Source of the DNA: Nocardia flavorosea NBRC 108225
Lineage (GTDB): Bacteria; Actinomycetota; Actinomycetes; Mycobacteriales; Mycobacteriaceae
Length of the DNA: 64,000 bases
Assembly: GCF_001613385.1 (NCBI RefSeq)
Contig: NZ_BDCG01000002.1
Span: 496,001-560,000 of the forward strand
Direction: 5' to 3'
Shown: piece by piece, positions 27,062 through 35,389 of the stretch
How positions within the stretch are numbered: position 1 is the stretch's first letter
How the letters are laid out: the number at the start of each line of letters is the position of its first letter
Program-made: the position numbers and the translations under genes
Notes under the pieces: generated by a model
What the model was told of the DNA's origin: nothing
The model's input: only the letters and a program-made list of their open reading frames with translations
Database searches by the model: none

Positions 27062-27796
27062 ATGAGCCCGACATCGAAGAGACGAGTAGTGGTGGTGACC
27101 GGCGCGGCGTCCGGAATCGGAAACGCCACCGTGCAGGTTTTCCGCGAACAGAACGACACCGTCGTGGGCTGGGACCTGTCCGGAACACCGGAAGCGGATC
27201 CGCTGGATCTGACCGATCTCGCCGCGGTGCGCGCTGCCGCCGACGCGGTGCTCGCCCGGTACGGCCGGGTCGACGCGTTGGTCAACTGCGCGGGAATCAT
27301 CACCGAGAACCTGCCCGTCGAGGAAACCGACCCGGGGGATTTCCGCCGCACATTCGATGTGAATGTCGGCGGGATCGTGCACGCAAGCCAGGCACTGCAT
27401 ACCGCTCTCGCCGGCGCGCGGGGCGCGGTGGTGAACGTGGCGTCGCAAGCGGCGCTGGTCTGTCTGCCACATCAATCGGCGTATTCGGCGTCCAAGGGTG
27501 CAGTCGCGGCGCTGACCCGGTCGATGGCAATCGACTGGGCGGCGGCGGGGATCAGGGTCAATGCCGTATGCCCGGGATTCACACTCACCCCGATGGCGGT
27601 GCAGCAGATGACTCCGGAGCTGGATGCGGCGGTTTCCCGGCGGGTGCCGTTGGGCCGGATGTTCCAGCCCGAGGAGATCGGCAACGTGATCGCCTTCCTG
27701 GCCTCACCGGCCGCGTCGGCGGTGACCGGTGTGGTGATGCCCGTGGACGGCGGCTGGACGGCAGGGGAACCCGCACTGCCGATGGGGGCCGCATGA
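27062..27796 (+). CDS. Short-chain dehydrogenase/reductase (first of a pair)
   Basis: A 244-residue classical SDR with NAD(P)-binding VTGAASGIGNATV at residue 11, NNAG-equivalent NCAG near 78, and catalytic YSASKGAVAAL near 140-150. An AGAGGAG site precedes the ATG. The stop overlaps the second SDR start by ATGA. The two paralogues share the stretch GIRVNAVCPGF and probably arose by duplication. The substrate, a hydroxyacid or alcohol, cannot be named. Confidence 0.88.
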   Translation: MSPTSKRRVVVVTGAASGIGNATVQVFREQNDTVVGWDLSGTPEADPLDLTDLAAVRAAADAVLARYGRVDALVNCAGIITENLPVEETDPGDFRRTFDVNVGGIVHASQALHTALAGARGAVVNVASQAALVCLPHQSAYSASKGAVAALTRSMAIDWAAAGIRVNAVCPGFTLTPMAVQQMTPELDAAVSRRVPLGRMFQPEEIGNVIAFLASPAASAVTGVVMPVDGGWTAGEPALPMGAA

Positions 27797-28539
27797 TTGC
27801 CTATGTCACCGGCGCCAGTTCGGGTATCGGCCGTGGCACCGCCGTGCGATTGGCGGCCGACGGGGCCGCGGTGGTACTCCTGGGCCGGAACCGCTCCCGT
27901 TTGGACGAAGTGGCCCGCGAATGCGGTCCGGATGCGGTCACCGCGGCCTTCGATATCACCGACGCTGCCGCCGTAGACGCCCAGTTGCCCGATCTCCTGG
28001 ACCGGACCGGTCCACCCGATATCGTGGTGCACGCGGCGGGGCAGACCGTGGTGGGCCGGTTGGACCAGCTGACGGCCGAGGAATGGCATCGGCAGTTGGC
28101 TGTGAACCTGACCAGTATCCATACCCTCAACAGGTACCTCTGGCCCGCGATGCGACCCGCCGGAGGCGCGATCGTCCTGGTGGCCTCGACCGCCTCCTTC
28201 GCGGCTTTCCCGCAGGACGCGGCCTACGTCGCCTCGAAGGGTGCGGTGCTCGCGCTGACCAGAGCGATGGCCTTGGACGGTGCTGCCGAAGGGATCCGGG
28301 TCAATGCCGTATGCCCGGGGTTCATCCGCACTCCGAACCTCGAAGGCTACTTCGATGCCCAGGCCGATCCGGCAGCAGCGGCGTCCGGTGCGGCGGCGGC
28401 CGCGCCGCTCGGGCGGATGGGAACTGCGGCGGATGTCGCGGCCGCGATCGCATTTCTGGCCTCGCCGGATGCCCAGTTCATCACCGGCGCCTCGTTGCTG
28501 GTGGATGGTGGACTGATGGCCAAGGTGCCGACCGCGTGA
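27793..28539 (+). CDS. Short-chain dehydrogenase/reductase (second of a pair)
   Basis: A 248-residue SDR. Cofactor motif VTGASSGIGRGTAV begins at residue 5, VHAAG near 78, catalytic Ser in VLVASTASF and YVASKGAVLALTRAM near 145. It is coupled to the first SDR and is the last gene of this operon; operator copy 2 follows 56 bp later. An Ala-rich insertion (AAAASGAAAAAPLG) lies in the substrate-loop region, unlike its paralogue. Confidence 0.88.
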   Translation: MIAYVTGASSGIGRGTAVRLAADGAAVVLLGRNRSRLDEVARECGPDAVTAAFDITDAAAVDAQLPDLLDRTGPPDIVVHAAGQTVVGRLDQLTAEEWHRQLAVNLTSIHTLNRYLWPAMRPAGGAIVLVASTASFAAFPQDAAYVASKGAVLALTRAMALDGAAEGIRVNAVCPGFIRTPNLEGYFDAQADPAAAASGAAAAAPLGRMGTAADVAAAIAFLASPDAQFITGASLLVDGGLMAKVPTA

Positions 28540-28594
28540 CCCGCAGCTCGTACACCCCGGGTCGGGATATCCCGTCCAGGCATGCCAGAATTAC

Positions 28595-28625
28595 AAACTG
28601 TTGACAGTTGTCAGTTCATGAACTG
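28595..28625. promoter_or_regulatory. Operator copy 2 plus a second palindrome
   Basis: Core AACTGT-TG-ACAGTT at 28596-28609, the same sequence and orientation as copies 1 and 3. Two bases further lies a perfect 14-bp palindrome, CAGTTCATGAACTG (28612-28625), seen only here. The pair is 70-100 bases upstream of the lyase start at 28694. The core again includes a possible -35 TTGACA. Confidence 0.68.
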
Positions 28626-28693
28626 GGAGGAAGGCGGGAGATCGTGACCGACCACCGGCTATCCATGGTTCCGAGCAACCCCGAGGAGACTCC

Positions 28694-29587
28694 ATGATCA
28701 CCCCGGCGCGAACACTGCGTGCCCTCATCGGCTCACGGGATCGCCCACTGCTCCTGCCGGGCGTGGCGAACTCCCTGGCTGCGCGGGTGGTGGAGGAGGC
28801 GGGATTCGCCGCCGCCTACGTCACCGGCGCCGGCGTGACCAATACGTACCTCGGGATGCCCGACCACGGTCTGATCACACTCGACGAGCTGTGCGCGCAC
28901 GTCGACGCGATCTGCGACGTCGTGGATATTCCGGTGATCGTGGACGCCGATACCGGGTTCGGGAACGCCCTCAACGTGCAGCGCACCATCCGCAAGCTCG
29001 AACGCGCCGGCGCTGCGGGTATCCAGATCGAGGATCAGGTGAGCCCCAAGAAATGCGGCCACTTCAACGGCAAGGAAGTCGTGGCAGCCGGCGAAATGGT
29101 CGGCAAGATCCACGCCGCCGTCGACGCCCGCCGCGATGACGACCTCGTTGTCGTCGCTCGCACCGACGCCCGCGCCATCGAAGGGCTGGAGGCGGCCTGC
29201 GATCGTGCTCTCGCCTACCTCGAGGCCGGCGCCGATCTGATCTTCGTCGAGGCACCGGAAAGCGTCGAGGAGATGCGCGAGATCACGCGCCGCGTGCCCG
29301 GGCTGCATATGGCGAATATGGTCGAGGGCGGCCGGACCCCGATCTTGTCCCGGCGCGAGCTGGGCGAACTCGGTTTCGCTGTCGCGCTCTACGCGAACGC
29401 CACGATGCGCGGGGCGGTGGTCGGTATGCGCGAAGTGCTCGGGCATCTCCACGAACACGGGGATACGCGTGCGGCTGCGGATTTGATGATCAGCTGGGAA
29501 GACCGGCAGGCGCTCGTGCGCAAACCGGAATTCGACCGGCTCGAACAGCGGTACGCGGCGACCGCGGAATGGAGGAACGTCCGATGA
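28694..29587 (+). CDS. Isocitrate lyase/PEP mutase-family C-C lyase (dimethylmalate or methylisocitrate lyase-like)
   Basis: A 297-residue TIM-barrel lyase that splits a 2-hydroxy (methyl)dicarboxylate into a 2-oxoacid and another acid. Key residues: VTGAGVTNTYLGMPDHGL near 38-56, VDADTGFGN near 84 with metal ligands, the lyase signature KKCGHFNGK near 118 whose Cys is the general acid or base, VVARTDAR, and ANMVEGG. The KKCGH motif argues for lyase rather than phosphonate mutase activity. Related enzymes are 2-methylisocitrate lyase and 2,3-dimethylmalate lyase, and oxaloacetase. It starts the second operon, coupled by ATGA to the cyclic amidohydrolase. Confidence 0.85.
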   Translation: MITPARTLRALIGSRDRPLLLPGVANSLAARVVEEAGFAAAYVTGAGVTNTYLGMPDHGLITLDELCAHVDAICDVVDIPVIVDADTGFGNALNVQRTIRKLERAGAAGIQIEDQVSPKKCGHFNGKEVVAAGEMVGKIHAAVDARRDDDLVVVARTDARAIEGLEAACDRALAYLEAGADLIFVEAPESVEEMREITRRVPGLHMANMVEGGRTPILSRRELGELGFAVALYANATMRGAVVGMREVLGHLHEHGDTRAAADLMISWEDRQALVRKPEFDRLEQRYAATAEWRNVR

Positions 29588-30999
29588 GCGACAGCGATAT
29601 CCACGATCTGAGGCTGCGCGGCGGCCGGGTGTTCCAGCACGGTGCGGGCTTGCCGGACCTCGATATTCTGATCACGAACGGCACCATCAGTGGCCTCGTC
29701 GCACCGGGCACGCCGGTGCGCGCGGCCGAGGAATGCAATATCTCGGGCAAGGTCGTCCTGCCCGGCGGCATCGACCCGCACGTCCACCTGGGCAAGGACA
29801 TCCGGGTCCCCCGCGACCCCGACGACGCGTCCCGCGAAACCGCGTCCGCGGCGGCGGGCGGCATCACCACGATGCTCGTCTATCTGATGAGCGCCGATCC
29901 CTATGAGGATGTGTTCGCCGCTTCCAATGCCGCGATGGCAGGCAATTCGCATACCGACTACGGCTTCCACTTCGTTCTCGGCACCGACGAACAGGTCGCG
30001 CAGATCCCGGCGTATGTCCGGGACCTGGGCGTGCCGAGTTTCAAGTTCTTCATGAACTTCCGCGGCGACGAAGGCAAGTACCTCGGCCTACCGGGCAACG
30101 ACGACGCCTATATGTACGACCTGCTCGGGGCGGCCGCCGATGCGGGTGCCATGGTGAACCCGCACCCCGAAAACATCGAACTCGTGTGGAAACTGCGCGA
30201 GCAGCCCCGGGACGAGTCGATCCCTCCGCTCGAGGCCTGGTACCGCAGCCGGCCGCCGATCGTCGAGGCCGAGGCGGTGCAGCGGGTCGCGTACTTCGCC
30301 AGCGCCACCGGCGCCTCCGTCTACGCGGTACACACCAGCAGCCGGGCCGCGTTGAACGCCATGCAGTTGCAGCAATCGGCCTACCCTCATCTGTTCACCG
30401 AAACCTGTACCCAATACCTCACCCTGACCACCGATTCCGATTGCGGCACCTACGGCAAGGTCAATCCGCCGCTGCGGCACCGCGAAGACGTCGAGGCGCT
30501 GTGGGAAGGCCTGCGCTCGGGCGCGGTCGATACGGTCGGTTCCGACCACAATGCCCGCCACCGCACCGCTAAGGAGAAGGACATCTGGTCTGCTTCGGCA
30601 GGTTTTCCCGGTAGCGGTCTCGTGCTCCCGACGACTCTCGGCGAGGGGCTCCGCCGCGGGATCGACCTCGAGCGGCTCGTCGACGCCACGAGCACGCGGG
30701 CGGCGCAGCTGTTCGGGCTGTTCCCGCGCAAAGGAACCATCCGTGTCGGGTCCGACGCCGACCTCGCCGTCGTGGATCTCGACGCGACAACCGTCGTGCG
30801 CGCCGAGACCCAGTACTCCGCGGCCGAATACTCGCCGTGGGAAGGACACGAGATCCCGCTGCGCGTCGTGCACACGCTCGTGCGCGGCCACTTCGCACTA
30901 CGCGACGGCGAGCTGTCCGACGACCCGGCCGGGAGCTACCTCGCCCGGCAACACGGCGGCGCCGCCGCCCTGGCACAAATACGGAAGGACATCGGATGA
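29584..30999 (+). CDS. Dihydropyrimidinase/hydantoinase-like cyclic amidohydrolase
   Basis: A 471-residue metal-dependent amidohydrolase expected to hydrolyse a cyclic amide, imide or hydantoin-type ring. Metal-site residues seem complete: HVHLG near residue 66, Lys of SFKFFM near 150 as candidate carboxylated lysine, NPHPENIE near 185, AVHTSS near 250, and SDHNARH near 325. The usual FMAYK stretch following the lysine reads FMNFRG, so the substrate pocket may differ from true dihydropyrimidinases. Its partners (an isochorismatase-like amidase and a C-C lyase) point to a multi-step ring catabolism and not to pyrimidine degradation. Confidence 0.82.
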   Translation: MSDSDIHDLRLRGGRVFQHGAGLPDLDILITNGTISGLVAPGTPVRAAEECNISGKVVLPGGIDPHVHLGKDIRVPRDPDDASRETASAAAGGITTMLVYLMSADPYEDVFAASNAAMAGNSHTDYGFHFVLGTDEQVAQIPAYVRDLGVPSFKFFMNFRGDEGKYLGLPGNDDAYMYDLLGAAADAGAMVNPHPENIELVWKLREQPRDESIPPLEAWYRSRPPIVEAEAVQRVAYFASATGASVYAVHTSSRAALNAMQLQQSAYPHLFTETCTQYLTLTTDSDCGTYGKVNPPLRHREDVEALWEGLRSGAVDTVGSDHNARHRTAKEKDIWSASAGFPGSGLVLPTTLGEGLRRGIDLERLVDATSTRAAQLFGLFPRKGTIRVGSDADLAVVDLDATTVVRAETQYSAAEYSPWEGHEIPLRVVHTLVRGHFALRDGELSDDPAGSYLARQHGGAAALAQIRKDIG

Positions 31000-31700
31000 C
31001 CGAGCACACCTGGACAGTGGGCGGCGCGGGGATCATCGACGACACCACACTGCGCCATTACGAACTCGCCGGCTTCGGCAAACCTGTCGGACTGGGATCA
31101 CGGCCCGCGCTGCTGATCATCGATGTGCAGTACCGCACCGTCGGCACCACGCCTGCGCCGTTCGAGACGGCCGTACGCGAATTTCCGACCAGCTGCGGCG
31201 AAGTCGGCTGGCAGGCGGTCGCCCGGATCGCGCAGCTGGTCGACACCTTCCGCGCGAAGGGCTGGCCGATCCTGTACCCGCACGTGGCGCCGAAGAAGCC
31301 CTACGACGCGGGCAGGCTGGGCGCGAAAGTGCCCGGCATCATGGATATCCCGGCCGAGGGCTACGAGTTCGTCGCCGAGATCGCGCCCGTCGAGGGCGAC
31401 GTGCTGGTCCCCAAACGTCATCCCAGCGCTTTCTTCGGCACGCCACTCACCAGCTATCTGGTCGAGGCCGGGGCGGATTCCCTGGTGGTCACCGGCGCCA
31501 CCACATCGGGGTGCGTGCGATCGAGTGTCGCCGACGCGTTCTCCTACAACTTCCGGGTCAGCGTGCCCGCGGACGCGGTGTACGACCGCAGCCCTGTGGT
31601 GCACGAGGCCAATCTCTTCGATATGGCCCAGAAGTACGCGGATGTGACTACGACGGATTCGCTGCTGACTGCGCTGCGGGAACTTCCTGCCCGGCGCTGA
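30996..31700 (+). CDS. Isochorismatase-like amidohydrolase (maleamate/N-carbamoylsarcosine amidase-like)
   Basis: A 234-residue cysteine hydrolase. The catalytic triad is visible: Asp in LLIIDVQYR near residue 43, Lys in VPKRHPSAFFGT near 140, Cys in TTSGCVRSS near 170. The extended N-terminus with HYELAGFGKPVGLG is typical of maleamate amidohydrolase and N-carbamoylsarcosine amidase-type members and not of isochorismatase proper. It overlaps the cyclic amidohydrolase stop (ATGA), as expected if it takes the ring-opened amide and releases ammonia. Its 3' end overlaps the convergent GntR gene by 53 bp. Confidence 0.83.
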   Translation: MTEHTWTVGGAGIIDDTTLRHYELAGFGKPVGLGSRPALLIIDVQYRTVGTTPAPFETAVREFPTSCGEVGWQAVARIAQLVDTFRAKGWPILYPHVAPKKPYDAGRLGAKVPGIMDIPAEGYEFVAEIAPVEGDVLVPKRHPSAFFGTPLTSYLVEAGADSLVVTGATTSGCVRSSVADAFSYNFRVSVPADAVYDRSPVVHEANLFDMAQKYADVTTTDSLLTALRELPARR

Positions 31701-32373
31701 TCTCATCGGCACACAACACCGCCGAGGCGTTGTTCAGCGAGCTCACCAGATGCGCCTCGAGCAGGGCCGCGGCGTGGTCTCCGTCCCGTGACGACAGTGC
31801 CGCGACAATCGCGCGGTGCTCGTCGAGAGCGGTGCGCGCACGCCGCGGCTGGTGGGCCGAACGAGCGCGGGCAAGCTGGATCTTGCGGCCGACCTCGGTC
31901 AGCGCATTCAGCAGCGGCGGTTTCGCCGCCAACCCGGCCAGCTGCGCATGAAAGTCCTGATCGGCAGGATAGGTGGCGGCCGCGTCGTGGCGCATACTGG
32001 ACTCCGTAGTGTCGAGCAGCTGGTTCAGCTCGTCGATGCGCTCCTGGGGGGTCTGCCGGGCGGCGAGCCGCACGGCATGCGTTTCGAGCGCGATGCGGAG
32101 TTCGTAGAACTCCGTGAGTTCGTTCGCCGAGAAGGACCGGACATAAGCACCGCGGTGGGTCACTGCCTCGACGAGTCCTTCACTGGCCAGGCGCTGGATC
32201 GCCTCGCGCAAGGGGCCGCGGCTGATACCGAGGGCCTGGGACAGCTGTACCTCGTTGAGGCGTTCGCCGGGCGCCAGTGTCCCGTCGAGGATCATATCTC
32301 GCAGCACCTCGAGGCTGCGGCCGGCGAAAGTCGCCACGCGGCCGAGTTTGGCGGGACGGATCTGCTCGCTCAC
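31648..32373 (-). CDS. GntR-family regulator, FadR/FCD subfamily
   Basis: A 241-residue regulator: winged helix-turn-helix (LNEVQLSQALGISRGPLREA then IQRLASEGLVEA) at residues 37-72, and a C-terminal FCD ligand domain (ELRIALETHAVRLAARQ; later FHAQLAGLAAKPPLLNALTEV with His ligands for a metal or carboxylate). It is divergent from the transporter operon, and operator copy 3 lies in the gap, 131 bp before its start. FCD members usually bind organic acids and act as repressors. It probably controls all three operons carrying the palindrome; that is inference from shared sequence. Confidence 0.9.
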   Translation of the reverse strand: MSEQIRPAKLGRVATFAGRSLEVLRDMILDGTLAPGERLNEVQLSQALGISRGPLREAIQRLASEGLVEAVTHRGAYVRSFSANELTEFYELRIALETHAVRLAARQTPQERIDELNQLLDTTESSMRHDAAATYPADQDFHAQLAGLAAKPPLLNALTEVGRKIQLARARSAHQPRRARTALDEHRAIVAALSSRDGDHAAALLEAHLVSSLNNASAVLCADEISAGQEVPAAQSAANPS

Positions 32374-32503
32374 CAGGGTCTCCTTACACGGCCTGTGCGC
32401 AGTGCCGTGCCGTCGGGGCTACTCACCAGATCGGCTGAAACTCTCGACAGCCTGAGAGTAGCGATAGTCGATTCCTATATTAGCCAGCTGCCCGAAGATA
32501 GAA

Positions 32504-32517
32504 AACTGTTGACAGTT
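32504..32517. promoter_or_regulatory. Operator copy 3 (between GntR and the transporter operon)
   Basis: Core AACTGT-TG-ACAGTT flanked as GAAAACTGTTGACAGTTGG. It lies 74 bp before the MFS start at 32592 and 130 bp from the GntR start, the usual place for a regulator that controls both itself and a neighbour. A separate small repeat, ACTCTC-N8-GAGAGT, lies at 32440-32459 nearer the GntR gene. Confidence 0.7.
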
Positions 32518-32591
32518 GGCAGTGTGTATCGCAGAGTAAGGCATCACGGAGCCGGTCGGGCACCGGCGACCAGAAGCAGGAGGTCCTCACG

Positions 32592-33968
32592 GTGGAGGCT
32601 AACGCAAACGCCGCAGGCACGGACGTAGACGCCCGGCCCATACCGGTCCCCCGCCGCGAATCGGCCGCCGCGGAAAACGCCACTCCGGTTGCCCCGCAAT
32701 CGATCGACCCGAAAGTGGTACCCGCCGGACTCATCGGCTCGATCGTCGAGTACTACGACTTCGGGATCTACGGATATCTGGCCACGGTCCTCTCGGTGGT
32801 TTTCTTCGCCAGCGAAACGGACCCGACAGGTGCCCTGCTGGCAACGTTCGCGACCTTCGCCGCTGCCTTCGTCCTGCGCCCCCTCGGCGGATTGATCTTC
32901 GGGCATCTCGGCGACCGATTCGGCCGATCACGCGTTCTTGCCGCGACCATCCTGTCGATGTGCGTCGCCACCGTGGCGATCGGTGTGCTGCCCACCTATG
33001 CCGCGATCGGGGTGAGCGCGGCATTCCTCCTGGTAGTGGCGCGTTGCGTCCAGGGCATCGCCTCCGGCGGCGAAGTCGGCGGAGCTGCGGCCTACGTGGC
33101 GGAGAAATCACCGCCCGCGCGGCGCGGATTCCTGTGCTCCACTGTGCAACTCGGTGCGCTCATGGGGGCGTTGCTGGCCTCCGTGGCGGTGACGATCCTG
33201 ACATCGGTACTGACCCATGAACAGTTGGTGGATTGGGGCTGGCGGGTACCGTTCCTGCTGAGCCTGCCGCTGGGGCTGGTGGGCCTGTGGATCCGATACC
33301 GGCTCGAAGATTCCGTGGCGGACAACGACCTCTCCTCCGGCGGTGGCCTCGCCTCGGCACCGGCCGCCGAACTCGTGCGCACACACCTCCCCGGCCTGCT
33401 GCGCACACTCGGATTGTCCACTCTGCTCTTCGCCGGCTACTACGTGGTCTACGTCTATGCCTCCACGCACCTGCAGCACACCGGCGGTTTCTCCACGACG
33501 GCCGCATTCTGGTCCACCACTACGACGCTGACGGTGTCGTGCCTGGCGATGCCGTTGTTCGGCCACCTCGCCGACAAGTGGGGACGGAAACCACTGTTGT
33601 TCGGCGCCGCAGTGGCCTTCGGAGTTCTGGCGGTGCCCTGCTTCGCATTGATGAACGCCGGCGACTACGGGACGGCGATACTCGCCCACGTGGTTCTGGG
33701 ACTACCGGAATCCGCGCTGATGGGGGTCGTTTTCGCGACGTTCGCCGAGATGTTCCCCGCCCGCGTCCGCTACACCGGTATCGCGCTCGGGTTCAACCTC
33801 GCGAGTATGGCGGTGGGCGGCACCGCGCCGCTGATCTGTCTGTGGCTGCTCGATATCACCGGCAACACGCTGGCACCGGCCTGGTTCCTCGTGGCGACCG
33901 CCGTGATAAGCGCGGGCACTGCACTGACCTTGACCGAGACGCGCGACACCGCGCTGCGCGTCAGCTGA
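32592..33968 (+). CDS. MFS transporter, metabolite:H+ symporter (MHS) family
   Basis: A 458-residue membrane protein with 12 predicted helices after a 45-residue soluble N-terminus. MHS hallmarks are VEYYDFGIYGYLA near residue 53, the loop GHLGDRFGRSR near 103, ARCVQGIASGGEVGG near 150, and GHLADKWGRKPLLFG near 330. The family carries dicarboxylates, shikimate, proline-betaine and aromatic acids. It starts with GTG behind AGGAGG and is the first gene of the third operon. A second, distinct MHS transporter occurs two genes downstream. Confidence 0.88.
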   Translation: MEANANAAGTDVDARPIPVPRRESAAAENATPVAPQSIDPKVVPAGLIGSIVEYYDFGIYGYLATVLSVVFFASETDPTGALLATFATFAAAFVLRPLGGLIFGHLGDRFGRSRVLAATILSMCVATVAIGVLPTYAAIGVSAAFLLVVARCVQGIASGGEVGGAAAYVAEKSPPARRGFLCSTVQLGALMGALLASVAVTILTSVLTHEQLVDWGWRVPFLLSLPLGLVGLWIRYRLEDSVADNDLSSGGGLASAPAAELVRTHLPGLLRTLGLSTLLFAGYYVVYVYASTHLQHTGGFSTTAAFWSTTTTLTVSCLAMPLFGHLADKWGRKPLLFGAAVAFGVLAVPCFALMNAGDYGTAILAHVVLGLPESALMGVVFATFAEMFPARVRYTGIALGFNLASMAVGGTAPLICLWLLDITGNTLAPAWFLVATAVISAGTALTLTETRDTALRVS

Positions 33969-33982
33969 GCAGAGAGGACGCC

Positions 33983-35362
33983 GTGACAGAGCCCGAGCAG
34001 AACGAAGTGGACGTCGACGTCGTAGTGGTAGGAGCCGGTGGTGCCGGTCTCGCCGCCGCACTGGCGGCAACCGACGGCGGCGCGACCGCCGTCGTACTGG
34101 AGAAAGAAGACCGGCCCGGCGGAAACACCGCCGCCTCGACAGGTTCGGTCCCCGGAGCCGGCAGCCGCTGGCAAACCGAGGCCGGTATCGATGATTCGGC
34201 CGAGCGGCTCGCGACCGACCTGCTGCGCCAGTCCGGCCCGCACGAGGCGGAGGACCTCGTGCGGATCCTCGCGACCGCGAGCGCGCCCCTGGTCGAGTGG
34301 CTGGTGGATACGCATCGGATCGACCTGCGGCTGATCACGGACTACAAGCATGTCGGCCACAGTGTCCCGCGATTGCACGCGCCGCCCTCACGCAAAGGCC
34401 ACGCCTTGATCGCCGATCTGCTGCGCGCCGCCAAGGCCGCCGACGTCGAGGTGCTCACGCACAGTCCGGTGGAACGATTGATCGTCGAGGACGGCACCGT
34501 CCGCGGCGTGGTCGTATCCGGTCCCCGCTCGGGCACCTACGAATTACGCAGCCACGCAGTGGTTTTGGCGGCCAACGGTTTCGGCGCCGATCCGGCGATG
34601 ATCGCCCGGTTCGCCCCGCAGGCCCGCGGGCTCGAATACCTCGGCGCGCAGGGCAGTACGGGGGAGGCCGTGCGATGGCTACTCGACCTCGGCGCGACCA
34701 TGGCGAACAGCTCCGCCTTCCAGGGCTACGCCGCGGTCGCGAACCCGCACGGCTCGATCACCTCCTGGACGACGGTAGAGCACGGCGGCATCCTCGTCGA
34801 CGCCCGCGGTGCACGTATCGGCGACGAATCGATCGGATATTCGGGATTCGTCTCCGAGGTCTCGCGAGTACCCGGACCGGTACATGTCCTCTTCGATACG
34901 AGGATCCGCGATTCGGTTGCCGCCCACGAGGAAGAATTCGCCGATCTGGTCGCCGCCGGCGGAGTGAAGGAAGCGGCCGATCTGCCCGCACTCGCCACGG
35001 CGATCGGCGTGGATGTCAACGAACTGACGCGCACCCTCGAGACGGCATATGCCGCGGCGGCCGGCTCGGCACCCGATCCCACCGGCCGTCGCGAATGGGG
35101 CTGGGGGCCGTTGCAGCCGCCGTACGCCGCCGTACGGGCGATCCCCGCGCTTTTCCACACCCAGGGCGGAGTGCAGGTAGACGCGCACGCGCGCGTTCTC
35201 GGTGCCGCAGGCCCGATTCCCGGTGTGTACGCGACCGGTGGAGTCGCCGCCGGAGTGAGCGGCCGCGACGGGGGAGCCGGTTACTCCTCCGGAAACGGAC
35301 TACTCGCCGCGCTAGGCCTCGGCATGCTCGCGGGCCGGCATGCCGCCGCATCCCGCGCCTGA
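33983..35362 (+). CDS. FAD-dependent fumarate reductase-like dehydrogenase
   Basis: A 459-residue flavoprotein related to the flavoprotein subunit of fumarate reductase, urocanate reductase and 3-ketosteroid dehydrogenase. It shows FAD-binding VVVVGAGGAGLAAALAATDGG near residue 12, GGNTAASTGSVPGAGSRWQ near 45, VVLAANGFG near 195, and the C-terminal VYATGGVAAGVSGRDGGAGYSSGNGLL. GTG start, 15 bp after the transporter gene. It would add or remove hydrogen across a C-C bond next to a carbonyl or carboxyl; direction and substrate are unknown. Confidence 0.82.
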   Translation: MTEPEQNEVDVDVVVVGAGGAGLAAALAATDGGATAVVLEKEDRPGGNTAASTGSVPGAGSRWQTEAGIDDSAERLATDLLRQSGPHEAEDLVRILATASAPLVEWLVDTHRIDLRLITDYKHVGHSVPRLHAPPSRKGHALIADLLRAAKAADVEVLTHSPVERLIVEDGTVRGVVVSGPRSGTYELRSHAVVLAANGFGADPAMIARFAPQARGLEYLGAQGSTGEAVRWLLDLGATMANSSAFQGYAAVANPHGSITSWTTVEHGGILVDARGARIGDESIGYSGFVSEVSRVPGPVHVLFDTRIRDSVAAHEEEFADLVAAGGVKEAADLPALATAIGVDVNELTRTLETAYAAAAGSAPDPTGRREWGWGPLQPPYAAVRAIPALFHTQGGVQVDAHARVLGAAGPIPGVYATGGVAAGVSGRDGGAGYSSGNGLLAALGLGMLAGRHAAASRA

Positions 35363-35389
35363 ACTCGTCGAACAATCAGGAGCCAATCC

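Noticed and set aside
31006..31700. True isochorismatase in siderophore synthesis
   Set aside because: No siderophore genes are nearby and the N-terminal extension is of the maleamate/carbamoylsarcosine type.
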